From Oceanispirochaeta sp. M1 (GTDB lineage Bacteria > Spirochaetota > Spirochaetia > DSM-2461), in assembly GCF_003346715.1 (NCBI RefSeq), contig NZ_QQPQ01000002.1:1-64000 (forward strand): 64,000 nt of DNA, read 5' to 3'. Below are positions 1 to 7,129 of the stretch, piece by piece. How positions within the stretch are numbered: position 1 is the first letter of the stretch; the number at the start of each line of letters is the position of its first letter. Below the pieces are notes generated by a model that saw nothing but the letters and a program-made list of their open reading frames with translations, had not been told where the DNA came from and ran no database searches. A program made the position numbers and the translations under genes.

Positions 1-246
1 CCTTTATGCAGTGCGGCTTCCCTTGCGGAAAGTCCCACTGTGCTAAAAAGAAAACTAACGTTCGGACCGTACCTAAATCATAAGATTTTCGGCACGATTC
101 TATTTGACAGGATCGTTCCTCAGCCTTACGGCTTGCGGTACGACCTTATCTTCGTACTACCAGTGCTTGACTTTCGTCAAATACTTTAATTTCCCTTCTC
201 TAATATCTCTTTAAAAGAACTTGCGAGCCACTCTCGTAGCAGCGCT
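1..246 (-). other. Hairpin-rich RNA leader running off the left edge, probably an rRNA-operon leader
   Basis: On the minus strand this is the transcribed region of the promoter at 252-280. It has no convincing ORF and is a chain of hairpins: 11-38 (GTG.GG.TTCC against GGAA.G.CC.AC, imperfect), 68-100 (core AAATC/GATTT), 95-115 (CGAT/ATCG core), 122-135 (AGCC/GGCT), 138-158 (GTACGA/TCGTAC) and 167-180 (TTGAC/GTCAA). Near the start of transcription a GTTCTTTTAAAGAG stretch resembles a boxA-like antitermination element. Strong promoter plus structured non-coding leader is what precedes a 16S rRNA gene. The conserved 16S start is not inside the window, so identity is inferred. A different stable RNA is possible. 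Confidence 0.45.
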
Positions 247-251
247 CAGTG

Positions 252-280
252 AATATATTTTAAAGTTGATAACTTGTCAA
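252..280 (-). promoter_or_regulatory. Strong sigma-70 promoter, stable-RNA type, facing the left edge
   Basis: On the minus strand a perfect -35 TTGACA (275-280), a 17-nt spacer and a -10 TATATT (252-257). The DNA upstream of the -35 is very A/T rich with A- and T-tracts, like an UP element, and the initiation region is GC rich (CACTGAGCGC), like stringently controlled rRNA promoters. It is one of the best promoter matches in the window. Confidence 0.75.
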
Positions 281-528
281 CCGTGTTTCAAAAACTTTAT
301 TTAAATGCTTTTAAAACCTATATTTACTTTGCTTCAGGCTGCTTTGCTATTGCTTAGCTGCTTGAAGCGTGAGGATGATAATATTGAAAAACACACCGGG
401 TGTAAACCCCTTTTTAAAAAGTTTTCCATTTTTCTCAAAGACAAAAAAACAGGCCTGATTCGGCCCGTTCTGCCCTGATATATTATCGGTAAAAGCTCAT
501 GATGCTTTAGAAAAAAACACCAGAAGAT
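281..528. other. Intergenic stretch with one large hairpin and a terminator
   Basis: No gene is seen. An imperfect hairpin lies at 331-368 (GCTTCA against TGAAGC, extended inward by G-C pairs). An ACACCGGGTGT palindrome lies near 392-402. The terminator of the next gene is at 443-467. The A/T-rich part next to 281 is probably the UP element of the leftward promoter. Confidence 0.4.
443..467 (-). terminator. Intrinsic terminator of the small membrane-protein gene
   Basis: On the minus strand GGCC-GAATCA-GGCC with flanking C-G and T-A pairs is followed by seven U residues (443-449). It lies about 60 nt beyond the stop codon at 529. Confidence 0.75.
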
Positions 529-906
529 TTATCCTTCATTTCTTACTGTTACTTTACAGCTGAGAGCATCGTTTTCATCTCTGGAAAACTTCAGCTCTCC
601 TTCCAGTCTTTTTCTATAATGTATATAGACCCAGTTACTGACTGCTTCTTTTACGTCTCTTTCATTAAGTTCAAGATCCGCAAGCTGGGTGGCATCAATA
701 CCACTGCTGTCCAGTCTCATTCTAAGCCAGTAAAACAGAGGTACCATGAGCAGGGTGCTGAACAGCCCTACAAGAAGTACCTGAAACAGATTGATGGACA
801 GATTCTTAAATACTAAAAGATCCGCCAGGAAGGTCGAGAGGCATACAATTAAAAAACAAAGACCCGCCAGAACGGCTGTCCCCTTAATTCTATCACCCAA
901 TTTCAT
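529..906 (-). CDS. Small two-helix membrane protein, function unknown
   Basis: 125 residues. Two hydrophobic segments, about residues 9-31 and 39-61, precede a charged C-terminal half of about 60 residues that probably lies in the cytoplasm. I do not recognise a family. The gene is supported by a good ribosome binding site (AGGAG, 7 nt before the ATG) and by its own terminator at 443-467. It appears monocistronic. It has no detectable enzyme motif. Confidence 0.7.
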   Translation of the reverse strand: MKLGDRIKGTAVLAGLCFLIVCLSTFLADLLVFKNLSINLFQVLLVGLFSTLLMVPLFYWLRMRLDSSGIDATQLADLELNERDVKEAVSNWVYIHYRKRLEGELKFSRDENDALSCKVTVRNEG

Positions 907-1204
907 TTTGAACTCCTACAACTGTTGAGACAGAGCCTCAATGCTTTTCATTCTCTAACAACACACCGACAGGGTCGGAGGAAAGCGATTCCAGAAGAAT
1001 CTTACACTTGTAAGGTACTCTAATCTGTCTATTGAATCAAATTCTTATACAATTATATGCCTATATTCTCTCATTTCATACTGTAGAAGAAAATCATGGA
1101 GTAATGATAAAATCTCTTAATACATTTGAGTTCGGCAGTATTTTATAAATCTGAGAACAGAATGAACACCATAAATGCCTGAAGATATGGCACAATAGGA
1201 TATT
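907..1204. other. Divergent intergenic region
   Basis: About 300 nt between the leftward membrane-protein gene and alr. It is A/T rich with no ORF and no strong hairpin. It should hold the promoters of both genes, but I see no near-consensus pair that I would call. Confidence 0.3.
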
Positions 1205-2347
1205 ATGTACGATTACAGCAGATCAAAAAGAGCGACCCGCGCTCTGATACATTTAGAGAACCTCATATGGAATCTGGAGAAGGTGAGGGAATTTATCGGA
1301 CCCGACAGAAAACTCTGTCTGGCGGTTAAGGCAGATGCCTACGGGCATGGTGCTGTGGCTATATCCATGACGGCTTTGAAACATGGAGTGACTCACCTGG
1401 CAGTTTCCAATCTGGATGAAGGAAAGGAACTTCGCGAGGCAGGGATTACAGCACCCATAATTCTGCTTAGTTATCCTCAGGAAAATGAGTATGAAGATGT
1501 GATTGATTACAAGCTGGAACCCTTTGTAGGAGATGAAGAGTATCTGAATCGCCTGAATCTGATGGTTCGGGAGAAAGAAGCGCCCCCCCTTACAATACAT
1601 ATAAAGATAGACACCGGCATGGGACGAATAGGCTGCCCCCCCGAAGATGCTCCCTACCTTGCCCGCCTGGCGGATACAGCAAAGGGACTGAAAATCGGCG
1701 GAATATGTACCCACTTCCCGGTTTCTGACAGCATGGACCCTGAGAATCAGGCATTTACCGAAGAGCAGACTAATACTCTTTCTGATATCAAAAAAGAGAT
1801 CCTTTCAATGAATATAGACCCGGGTCTTGTCCATGCGGCAAATTCAGGAGGAATATTCCTTCATAAAAAAAGTCACCTGGATATGGTTCGTCTGGGAATC
1901 AGTGCATACGGTTATCTTCCTCATAGCAGTATGGCAAAAACTGAAGAACTGAAACCTGTGATGGAGCTGAAAACAAGAATAGCCTTCTTGAAAACAGTCA
2001 GCCCCGGTCAGACTGTATCCTATGGAAGGACATGGACTGCGAAAGAGGAGTGCCGTATTGCGTCTATCCCTGTGGGATACGCCGATGGATACATGCGCCT
2101 GCTTTCAGGTAAAGCGGAATTCCTGATTAAGGGAAAACGTTACCCTATAGCCGGCAGAGTCTGTATGGATCAGCTGATGATTAATCTTGGCAATGAGAGG
2201 GATATTAAAGTTGGTGATGAAGTGACCATTTTCGGACCGGACCGTGCCGGACCGGATGCATCTGAGCTGGCAGACCTGATCGGAACCATCTCCTATGAGA
2301 TAACCTGCGCTGTCAATAAACGGGTTCCCAGAATCTATACCAGCTAG
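1205..2347 (+). CDS. alr: Alanine racemase
   Basis: 380 residues, the usual length. PLP enzyme that interconverts L- and D-alanine for peptidoglycan. The PLP lysine is K42 in the motif AVKADAYGHG, the substrate-side tyrosine is Y273 in VSYGRTW, and the C-terminal domain has VGYADGY and RVCMDQ. The N-terminal barrel also shows HIKIDTGMGRIG and the DMVRLGISAYGY segment. The ribosome binding site is weak (AGG about 6 nt before the ATG). The gene stands alone and converges on the LysO genes. Family assignment is firm; a strictly alanine-specific role is inferred from the family. Confidence 0.95.
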   Translation: MYDYSRSKRATRALIHLENLIWNLEKVREFIGPDRKLCLAVKADAYGHGAVAISMTALKHGVTHLAVSNLDEGKELREAGITAPIILLSYPQENEYEDVIDYKLEPFVGDEEYLNRLNLMVREKEAPPLTIHIKIDTGMGRIGCPPEDAPYLARLADTAKGLKIGGICTHFPVSDSMDPENQAFTEEQTNTLSDIKKEILSMNIDPGLVHAANSGGIFLHKKSHLDMVRLGISAYGYLPHSSMAKTEELKPVMELKTRIAFLKTVSPGQTVSYGRTWTAKEECRIASIPVGYADGYMRLLSGKAEFLIKGKRYPIAGRVCMDQLMINLGNERDIKVGDEVTIFGPDRAGPDASELADLIGTISYEITCAVNKRVPRIYTS

Positions 2348-2384
2348 AAAAAGGTTCTGTAGTCTGGAAGAGACAGAGTCCGTC

Positions 2385-2993
2385 TTAAAAGCTGAGTATA
2401 AATGGCACCAGAAAAGGAACTAATACTGTAAGAACTATCCCGTTGAAAAGGGAGATGACAGCATACTGCTTCCCTGAATAGAGGGAAATGATCGGCAGGG
2501 TCGTATCCATACTGGTCGCACCCCCCGATGCAATCGGCCCGAGAGGCCCTGCCCAACGTACAAACAATGGTGTCATCAGCAATGTGATGATCTCTCTCAT
2601 TATATTGGCAAGAAGAGCGATCGTACCGGGAAGCTCTCCTCTCAGTTCAGTTATAAAGAGACTCGAGAGGCTGTAATAACCGAATCCGCCGCTTATGGCC
2701 AGAACTTCCTGCAGGTCCAGTCCCTGAACAAAAACAGAGATAAGAGCTGCACCTCCCAGAGATCCTGCAACGATTGACAATGGAACCAGAACAATCTTAA
2801 GATTTGTCTCCTTCAGAACCCGGAGAGAATCAGTATCTCCTCCGATACCAAAGCCCACAAGACACATCAGAACATAGAGCACATAGGTACTCATAGACCC
2901 GAGGGCTTCGGGAATCCAACCACCTGCATCACCAAGAGCTCCCAGAAGAACACCCGCCGCAAAAAAAGCCAGAATAATCAGGGAGTTTTTCAT
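2385..2993 (-). CDS. LysO-type amino acid exporter, C-terminal half encoded as a separate protein
   Basis: 202 residues with about six hydrophobic segments. It matches the C-terminal part of the LysO/YbjE (DUF340) family, which exports lysine in Escherichia coli, where the protein is a single chain of about 300 residues. The conserved core is visible: YVLYVLMCLVGFGIGGD, GGFGYYSLSS and the GGATSMDTTLP segment. The start ATG overlaps the stop of the N-terminal half by 4 nt (ATGA), so the two halves are translationally coupled rather than broken by a mutation. Lysine as substrate is inferred from the family. Confidence 0.82.
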   Translation of the reverse strand: MKNSLIILAFFAAGVLLGALGDAGGWIPEALGSMSTYVLYVLMCLVGFGIGGDTDSLRVLKETNLKIVLVPLSIVAGSLGGAALISVFVQGLDLQEVLAISGGFGYYSLSSLFITELRGELPGTIALLANIMREIITLLMTPLFVRWAGPLGPIASGGATSMDTTLPIISLYSGKQYAVISLFNGIVLTVLVPFLVPFILSF

Positions 2994-3340
2994 GCATCTT
3001 CCCCCTGAAGTTTTTTAGCTGAAACTTCGGCTCCATCATGAACATCATCTTCAGTCCCCAGTTCAATATGGTCATGACGGAAGAAAAAATGGAAAACGAC
3101 TGCGGCCAGGAGAATAGACCCCCCTACAGAAGCAACTGTAATAAGAAGAGCTTTCAAACCTATTAAATGGAAGTTCCGGATAATTGTTTCATTCTGTCCG
3201 ACTGTTATCCCCAACAGAAAAAGGAGCAGATAGATAACATAACTGACAGTTTTATCAAGCCCCTGGTATAATTTCTTATATTTTCTCAAAATAAAGCCGG
3301 CAATCATACCGACAGACATGATTATAATTACGGTGAGCAA
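2990..3340 (-). CDS. LysO-type amino acid exporter, N-terminal half
   Basis: 116 residues, with about three transmembrane segments (residues 1-18, 32-50 and 63-88) and a charged tail rich in Asp and Glu. It corresponds to the N-terminal DUF340 part of LysO. The motif FLLGITVGQNE is the counterpart of GFGIGGD in the partner, so the two halves look like an internal repeat. The start is TTG at 3338-3340 with AAGGAA upstream. It is first in the two-gene unit. A GGGCTG/CAGCCC hairpin (3390-3407) separates it from the Fe-S gene upstream, but without a T-run. Confidence 0.78.
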   Translation of the reverse strand: MLTVIIIMSVGMIAGFILRKYKKLYQGLDKTVSYVIYLLLFLLGITVGQNETIIRNFHLIGLKALLITVASVGGSILLAAVVFHFFFRHDHIELGTEDDVHDGAEVSAKKLQGEDA

Positions 3341-3418
3341 TTTAGTTTCCTTATTTCAGTAAATGATTTTTAGATATTAGCTCTCTGCAGGGCTGTCAGT
3401 CCAGCCCTTACAATCAAA

Positions 3419-4726
3419 TCAGCGGTCAAGCCCGGGAGGCAAACGGCTTTCCAGTTCAATCATCTCTCTGGTAAGCTCACGGATCTTTTCTCTGAGCATA
3501 AAGACACAGTCGGTTTCCGTTGTTTTACCACGAACAATATCTTCGGCAAGAGCCTTACAGCTGGGAGCACCGCATGAGCCGCAGTCCAGACCGGGTAAGC
3601 CCTGTCTGATGATTTCCATCTCCTCCATCATCTCCATGGCCTTCTTATAATCAGGATCCAGAAGATGGGTGGCACAGCTTTCAATCTCTTCGGTCCATTG
3701 GAGACCTATCATATCGATTGTATTATAACCTTCCCCGGAAGAATCATGCTCCATGGGAGCCTGATGACTGCGTTCCCGGCTTGTGATGATGTTCCTGGCA
3801 ATATAAGGATTCTCCACAGTCAGAGGGCCACCGACACAACCTCCCGGACAACTCATCATTTCGACAAAGTCAACATTTTTAATATGTCCGTTCTCAAGAT
3901 TTTCCAGAACATCAATAACATGATCAATACCATCCACAGAAATATGATTTTCTGAATGGACCGCCGAGCCTTCTCCATCGGTCCTGGCCCAGCTGATACC
4001 TATGGCACGGGCTCTGTTCAAATTTTCTTCATTTTCTACATGATTTACGGCATGACTTAGTTCTTTAAAAATATCTTTAATACCGATGACCCCGTCAACA
4101 GAAGACTTGACTATGCCTCTGGGGGTTTTAACATCGGTGACCTTGGCGGCACAGGGGGAGATAAAGAAAACCCCGACCCTATCAGTCCGGTCTTTATATT
4201 TATCCTTAACAATACGGGCACTCAGCTCCATAGGAGATATCATGGGAACCAGCTGATCAATAAGAGAAGGGAATCGTGTCTCTACAAGACGAACCACAAC
4301 CGGACAGGAGGAAGAGATCAGAGGATTATCACTATTCTGCTGCTTAAGATAGTCTCTGGTCTCTCTGCTCAGAATTTCGGCTGCCACAGCCACTTCAAAA
4401 ACATCATCGAAACCCATTGATTTTAAAGCGGTCAGGATTTTGTTACAGGATAGGGTAACTGGAAACTGACCGTACAACGTAGGTGCTGGTATGGCAATTT
4501 TAAAATCGAAATCATCCAGCATGGACAGAGGATCTGAAATAGCCTTCTTGGCCCCGGAAGGACAGGTTCTGATACACTCACCGCAGTCGATGCAGCGCTC
4601 AGCGGTAATCCAGGCCCGCCCTTTCTGTACCCGGATAGCCTCGGTGGGGCAACCCTTAATACAGACAGTACAGCCCTTACACAGAGCTTCATCCAGTGTG
4701 ACTGAGTGAAAGTATTTTACGGGCAT
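3419..4726 (-). CDS. [FeFe]-hydrogenase-like Fe-S sensor protein with H-cluster domain
   Basis: 435 residues. The N-terminus has two [4Fe-4S] ferredoxin motifs (CKGCTVCIKGCP and CIDCGECIRTCP). The middle has the H-cluster domain, with motifs SSSCP (L1), SPCAAK (L2) and EMMSCPGGCVGG (L3). The C-terminal region adds another Fe-S motif, CGSCGAPSC plus a later Cys. All four cysteines that ligate the H-cluster cubane are present. The proton-shuttle cysteine of catalytic enzymes (TSCCP) is Ser here, as in sensory or non-bidirectional relatives. The gene lies 4 nt downstream of an RsbW-like ATPase. A redox or H2 sensing role is inferred; little or no hydrogenase activity is expected. Confidence 0.85.
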   Translation of the reverse strand: MPVKYFHSVTLDEALCKGCTVCIKGCPTEAIRVQKGRAWITAERCIDCGECIRTCPSGAKKAISDPLSMLDDFDFKIAIPAPTLYGQFPVTLSCNKILTALKSMGFDDVFEVAVAAEILSRETRDYLKQQNSDNPLISSSCPVVVRLVETRFPSLIDQLVPMISPMELSARIVKDKYKDRTDRVGVFFISPCAAKVTDVKTPRGIVKSSVDGVIGIKDIFKELSHAVNHVENEENLNRARAIGISWARTDGEGSAVHSENHISVDGIDHVIDVLENLENGHIKNVDFVEMMSCPGGCVGGPLTVENPYIARNIITSRERSHQAPMEHDSSGEGYNTIDMIGLQWTEEIESCATHLLDPDYKKAMEMMEEMEIIRQGLPGLDCGSCGAPSCKALAEDIVRGKTTETDCVFMLREKIRELTREMIELESRLPPGLDR

Positions 4727-4730
4727 CTGA

Positions 4731-5162
4731 TTATCCGTTCATATACAGCAGAATGGTAACTGTTGTTCCCTGGCCGATAACCGTATCAATATGAAGACTG
4801 TCAGAATTCCTCTGAATATTCATAAGACCCATTCCTGCTCCAAACCCCAGCTCTCTGGCTGCTTCACAGGCAGTGGTATAACCTTCCTGCATTGCCTGAT
4901 CCAGATCAGGTATACCGGGACCTGTATCTTCCAGCACAATTTTGATCTGTTCAGGATTAAGGGTCACCACAATCTTTCCGCCATCAGCATGTATAACCAT
5001 ATTGATTTCGGCTTCATACATGGAAATAGCGGTCTTTTTTATTACCGGTGAAGGTATTCCCAACTGTTTGAGTTTCTTCTTTATATCACTTGATGCACGG
5101 CCGGCCAGGGAATAATCATCTCCGGAGACCTCATATTCAAAAATCATTGTAAAAGAATACAC
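4731..5162 (-). CDS. RsbW-like anti-sigma-type ATPase (GHKL fold)
   Basis: 143 residues, a single HATPase domain without a histidine phosphoacceptor domain. The N box is EAEINMVIHA, the G1 box DTGPGIP and the G2 box GFGAGMGLMNI. Such proteins are serine kinases or anti-sigma factors acting in partner-switching. It is the first gene of a two-gene unit with the hydrogenase-like Fe-S protein, an association seen in many anaerobes together with SpoIIE phosphatases. No phosphatase or STAS partner is next to it here. Target unknown. Confidence 0.82.
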   Translation of the reverse strand: MYSFTMIFEYEVSGDDYSLAGRASSDIKKKLKQLGIPSPVIKKTAISMYEAEINMVIHADGGKIVVTLNPEQIKIVLEDTGPGIPDLDQAMQEGYTTACEAARELGFGAGMGLMNIQRNSDSLHIDTVIGQGTTVTILLYMNG

Positions 5163-5258
5163 CAGCTTTTAAAATGAATCAAATTATATCGATTTAAATT
5201 ATGACTTTATAAAGCTGCTTATTCGAAGGAAAATAGTAAGTACTTTGAAAGAGTTTCA

Positions 5259-5286
5259 TTGACTAATTGAAATATTATTATAAAAT
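5259..5286 (+). promoter_or_regulatory. Promoter of the DeoR-lplA operon
   Basis: A -35 TTGACT (5259-5264), a 16-nt spacer and a -10 TAAAAT (5281-5286). It lies about 110 nt before the start codon, leaving room for an operator in the leader. Confidence 0.5.
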
Positions 5287-5304
5287 GGGAGCTATACAGA
5301 CAGA

Positions 5305-5319
5305 TATGATTTTATCATA
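5305..5319. promoter_or_regulatory. Inverted repeat TATGAT-TTT-ATCATA, candidate DeoR operator
   Basis: A perfect 6-bp inverted repeat with a 3-bp centre, just downstream of the promoter at 5259-5286 and upstream of the DeoR gene. The position suits autorepression. No second copy was seen to confirm it. Confidence 0.35.
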
Positions 5320-5396
5320 AGAACATATTTATCCATTTCATACAAACTTGCACTGTTCTATGCTTTAATAGCGGCAATGCTTAATCGAGGAATACA

Positions 5397-6152
5397 ATGA
5401 ATCCTTTTCTATCAGACAGAGAAAATAAAATACTGAATATGCTTATTGAAGACTACAATCTGTCAGTTACCAAAATAAGTGAAATGCTGGGAGTTTCAGC
5501 TGTAACGATCCGTAGTGATCTCTCAAGCATGGAGGAAAAAGGTTTTATATTAAGGACCAGAGGCGGCGCCCTCCCTGTGTTCCATCCTGATATTATTCAG
5601 AGTCAGAGACAGAAACAGGAAGAGAAAAACAGAATAGCAAAAGCCGCGGCCGACATGGTTGAAGAGGGAGACGCCATCATGATCGATGATGGAACCACTA
5701 CTTCTCTGGTACTTAAATATCTGATGGGAAAGAGAAACATCCATGTGGTTACCAACTCCACCCTGGCCCTGACTTATGCCAGAGTTAATCCTACCCTCCA
5801 TCTGACAGTGGTTGGCGGTGAATTCAAACCTGGATCTGAATCTCTAGTCGGTCCTGTATCCCTGTCACATCTGGAGCGCTACCATGTTAAATATGCCTTT
5901 GTAGGAACCGGAGGATTTTCTGCCGAAACCGGCATGACCACTCATATTGAAGAGTCTGCGGAAATAATTAAATATATGGCCCGGCAGTCAGATAATACAA
6001 TCCTTCTGGCAGATTCCGGAAAATACGGAAAATCAGGGTTTGTTAAAATCCTGCCTCTGGATAGTGTTGATATGATTATCACCGACACAGATATGAATAA
6101 AGAGCAGGTGGATGAAATTTTAGAAAAAGGGATTAAGGTAAAACAGGTGTGA
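5397..6152 (+). CDS. DeoR-family transcriptional regulator
   Basis: 251 residues. An N-terminal helix-turn-helix (about 5-57, with SVTKISEMLGVSAVTIRSDLS and LRTRGGAL) is followed by the DeoR effector domain, with DDGTTT near residue 98 and VGTGGFS near 168; these bind a phosphorylated sugar in the family. The start has a GAGGAA ribosome binding site. The stop overlaps the GTG start of the lipoate ligase gene by 4 nt (GTGA), so the two are coupled. A sugar-phosphate regulator coupled to lipoate ligase is unexpected; its target set cannot be read from this window. Confidence 0.88.
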   Translation: MNPFLSDRENKILNMLIEDYNLSVTKISEMLGVSAVTIRSDLSSMEEKGFILRTRGGALPVFHPDIIQSQRQKQEEKNRIAKAAADMVEEGDAIMIDDGTTTSLVLKYLMGKRNIHVVTNSTLALTYARVNPTLHLTVVGGEFKPGSESLVGPVSLSHLERYHVKYAFVGTGGFSAETGMTTHIEESAEIIKYMARQSDNTILLADSGKYGKSGFVKILPLDSVDMIITDTDMNKEQVDEILEKGIKVKQV

Positions 6153-7129
6153 TTAAAAGGCTTCTTATATCTCCATATAATGATCCTTTTCTCAATCTTG
6201 CAATAGAACATTATTTACTCGAGAAACTGAACAATGAAGAGGAGATTCTTCTCCTCTATATTAATGATCCTGCCGTTGTAATCGGACGATTTCAGAATCC
6301 ATGGCTTGAATGCACTCCTAACAGAACAAAAGACACCTATCTTATAAGAAGAGAGAGTGGCGGCGGCACCGTCTATCACGACAGAGGGAACCTTAACTTT
6401 TCATTTATTCAGAATATAGAATCTTACGACCGTAAGAATAATCTTGAACAAATCTGCATGATAATGAAAAACTGTGGAATTGATCTGAGTATCAATAAAA
6501 GAAATGATCTGACCGTAGAGCATGAGGGAAAGATATACAAAATAAGCGGAAGCGCCTTTCGGCATAAAAAAGACAGGGCCTTTCATCATGGAACAGTTCT
6601 GATTGAATCAGAAACAAAGCGCCTGAAAGAATCAATAACCCCGGGTACTCAGAAAGTTTTCACAAAGATATCAGGAACTGCCTCAAACAGGTCGGAAATA
6701 ATAAATCTAAACCGTGTTAATACAAAGTTGACCATGGAAATGGTGCTCAATACTTTCCGCTCTCTATATGAAAAGAGAGAAGATTATATATTTGAAGACT
6801 GGGATGAAGATGAGTGGGAGAAACTGTCTGAACACGACTCGGTACAGCAGGAGAGAACCCTGCTGCTTTCGGAAGACTGGATACTGGGAAAGACACCCGC
6901 ATTCAGACAGGACATTAGCTCTTTCCATCCTCCTGAAACAGATGGATGGGAGATAAGTGTTTCAAAGGGGACGATTGAAGACTCTGTCAGGGAACTTTCA
7001 TTTCTTAAGGGGATTCATTACGGGCGGCGCCATACTGTAGACGAGCTTAAAAAGAAGTTGCGGGGGCAGTCAGTGTTCGGACTTGGAGAAGATGAACTTT
7101 TCAGCAGGCTTATTCTTTTTATCGGATAG
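6149..7129 (+). CDS. lplA: Lipoate-protein ligase
   Basis: 326 residues, matching LplA with its C-terminal accessory domain. It activates lipoate with ATP and attaches it to lipoyl domains of 2-oxoacid dehydrogenases or GcvH. Family motifs are RRESGGGTVYHD, NLNFSF and KISGSAFRHKKDRAFHHGT, the last holding the catalytic lysine. The start is GTG inside the stop of the DeoR gene. The 3' end overlaps the convergent GGDEF gene by 60 nt. It indicates lipoate scavenging; no biosynthetic lipoate gene is in the window. Confidence 0.92.
   Translation: MIKRLLISPYNDPFLNLAIEHYLLEKLNNEEEILLLYINDPAVVIGRFQNPWLECTPNRTKDTYLIRRESGGGTVYHDRGNLNFSFIQNIESYDRKNNLEQICMIMKNCGIDLSINKRNDLTVEHEGKIYKISGSAFRHKKDRAFHHGTVLIESETKRLKESITPGTQKVFTKISGTASNRSEIINLNRVNTKLTMEMVLNTFRSLYEKREDYIFEDWDEDEWEKLSEHDSVQQERTLLLSEDWILGKTPAFRQDISSFHPPETDGWEISVSKGTIEDSVRELSFLKGIHYGRRHTVDELKKKLRGQSVFGLGEDELFSRLILFIG

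Noticed and set aside
2385-3340. Frameshifted single LysO gene
   Set aside because: The two halves overlap by ATGA, each has a usable start, and both are intact in length, so two real genes are more likely.
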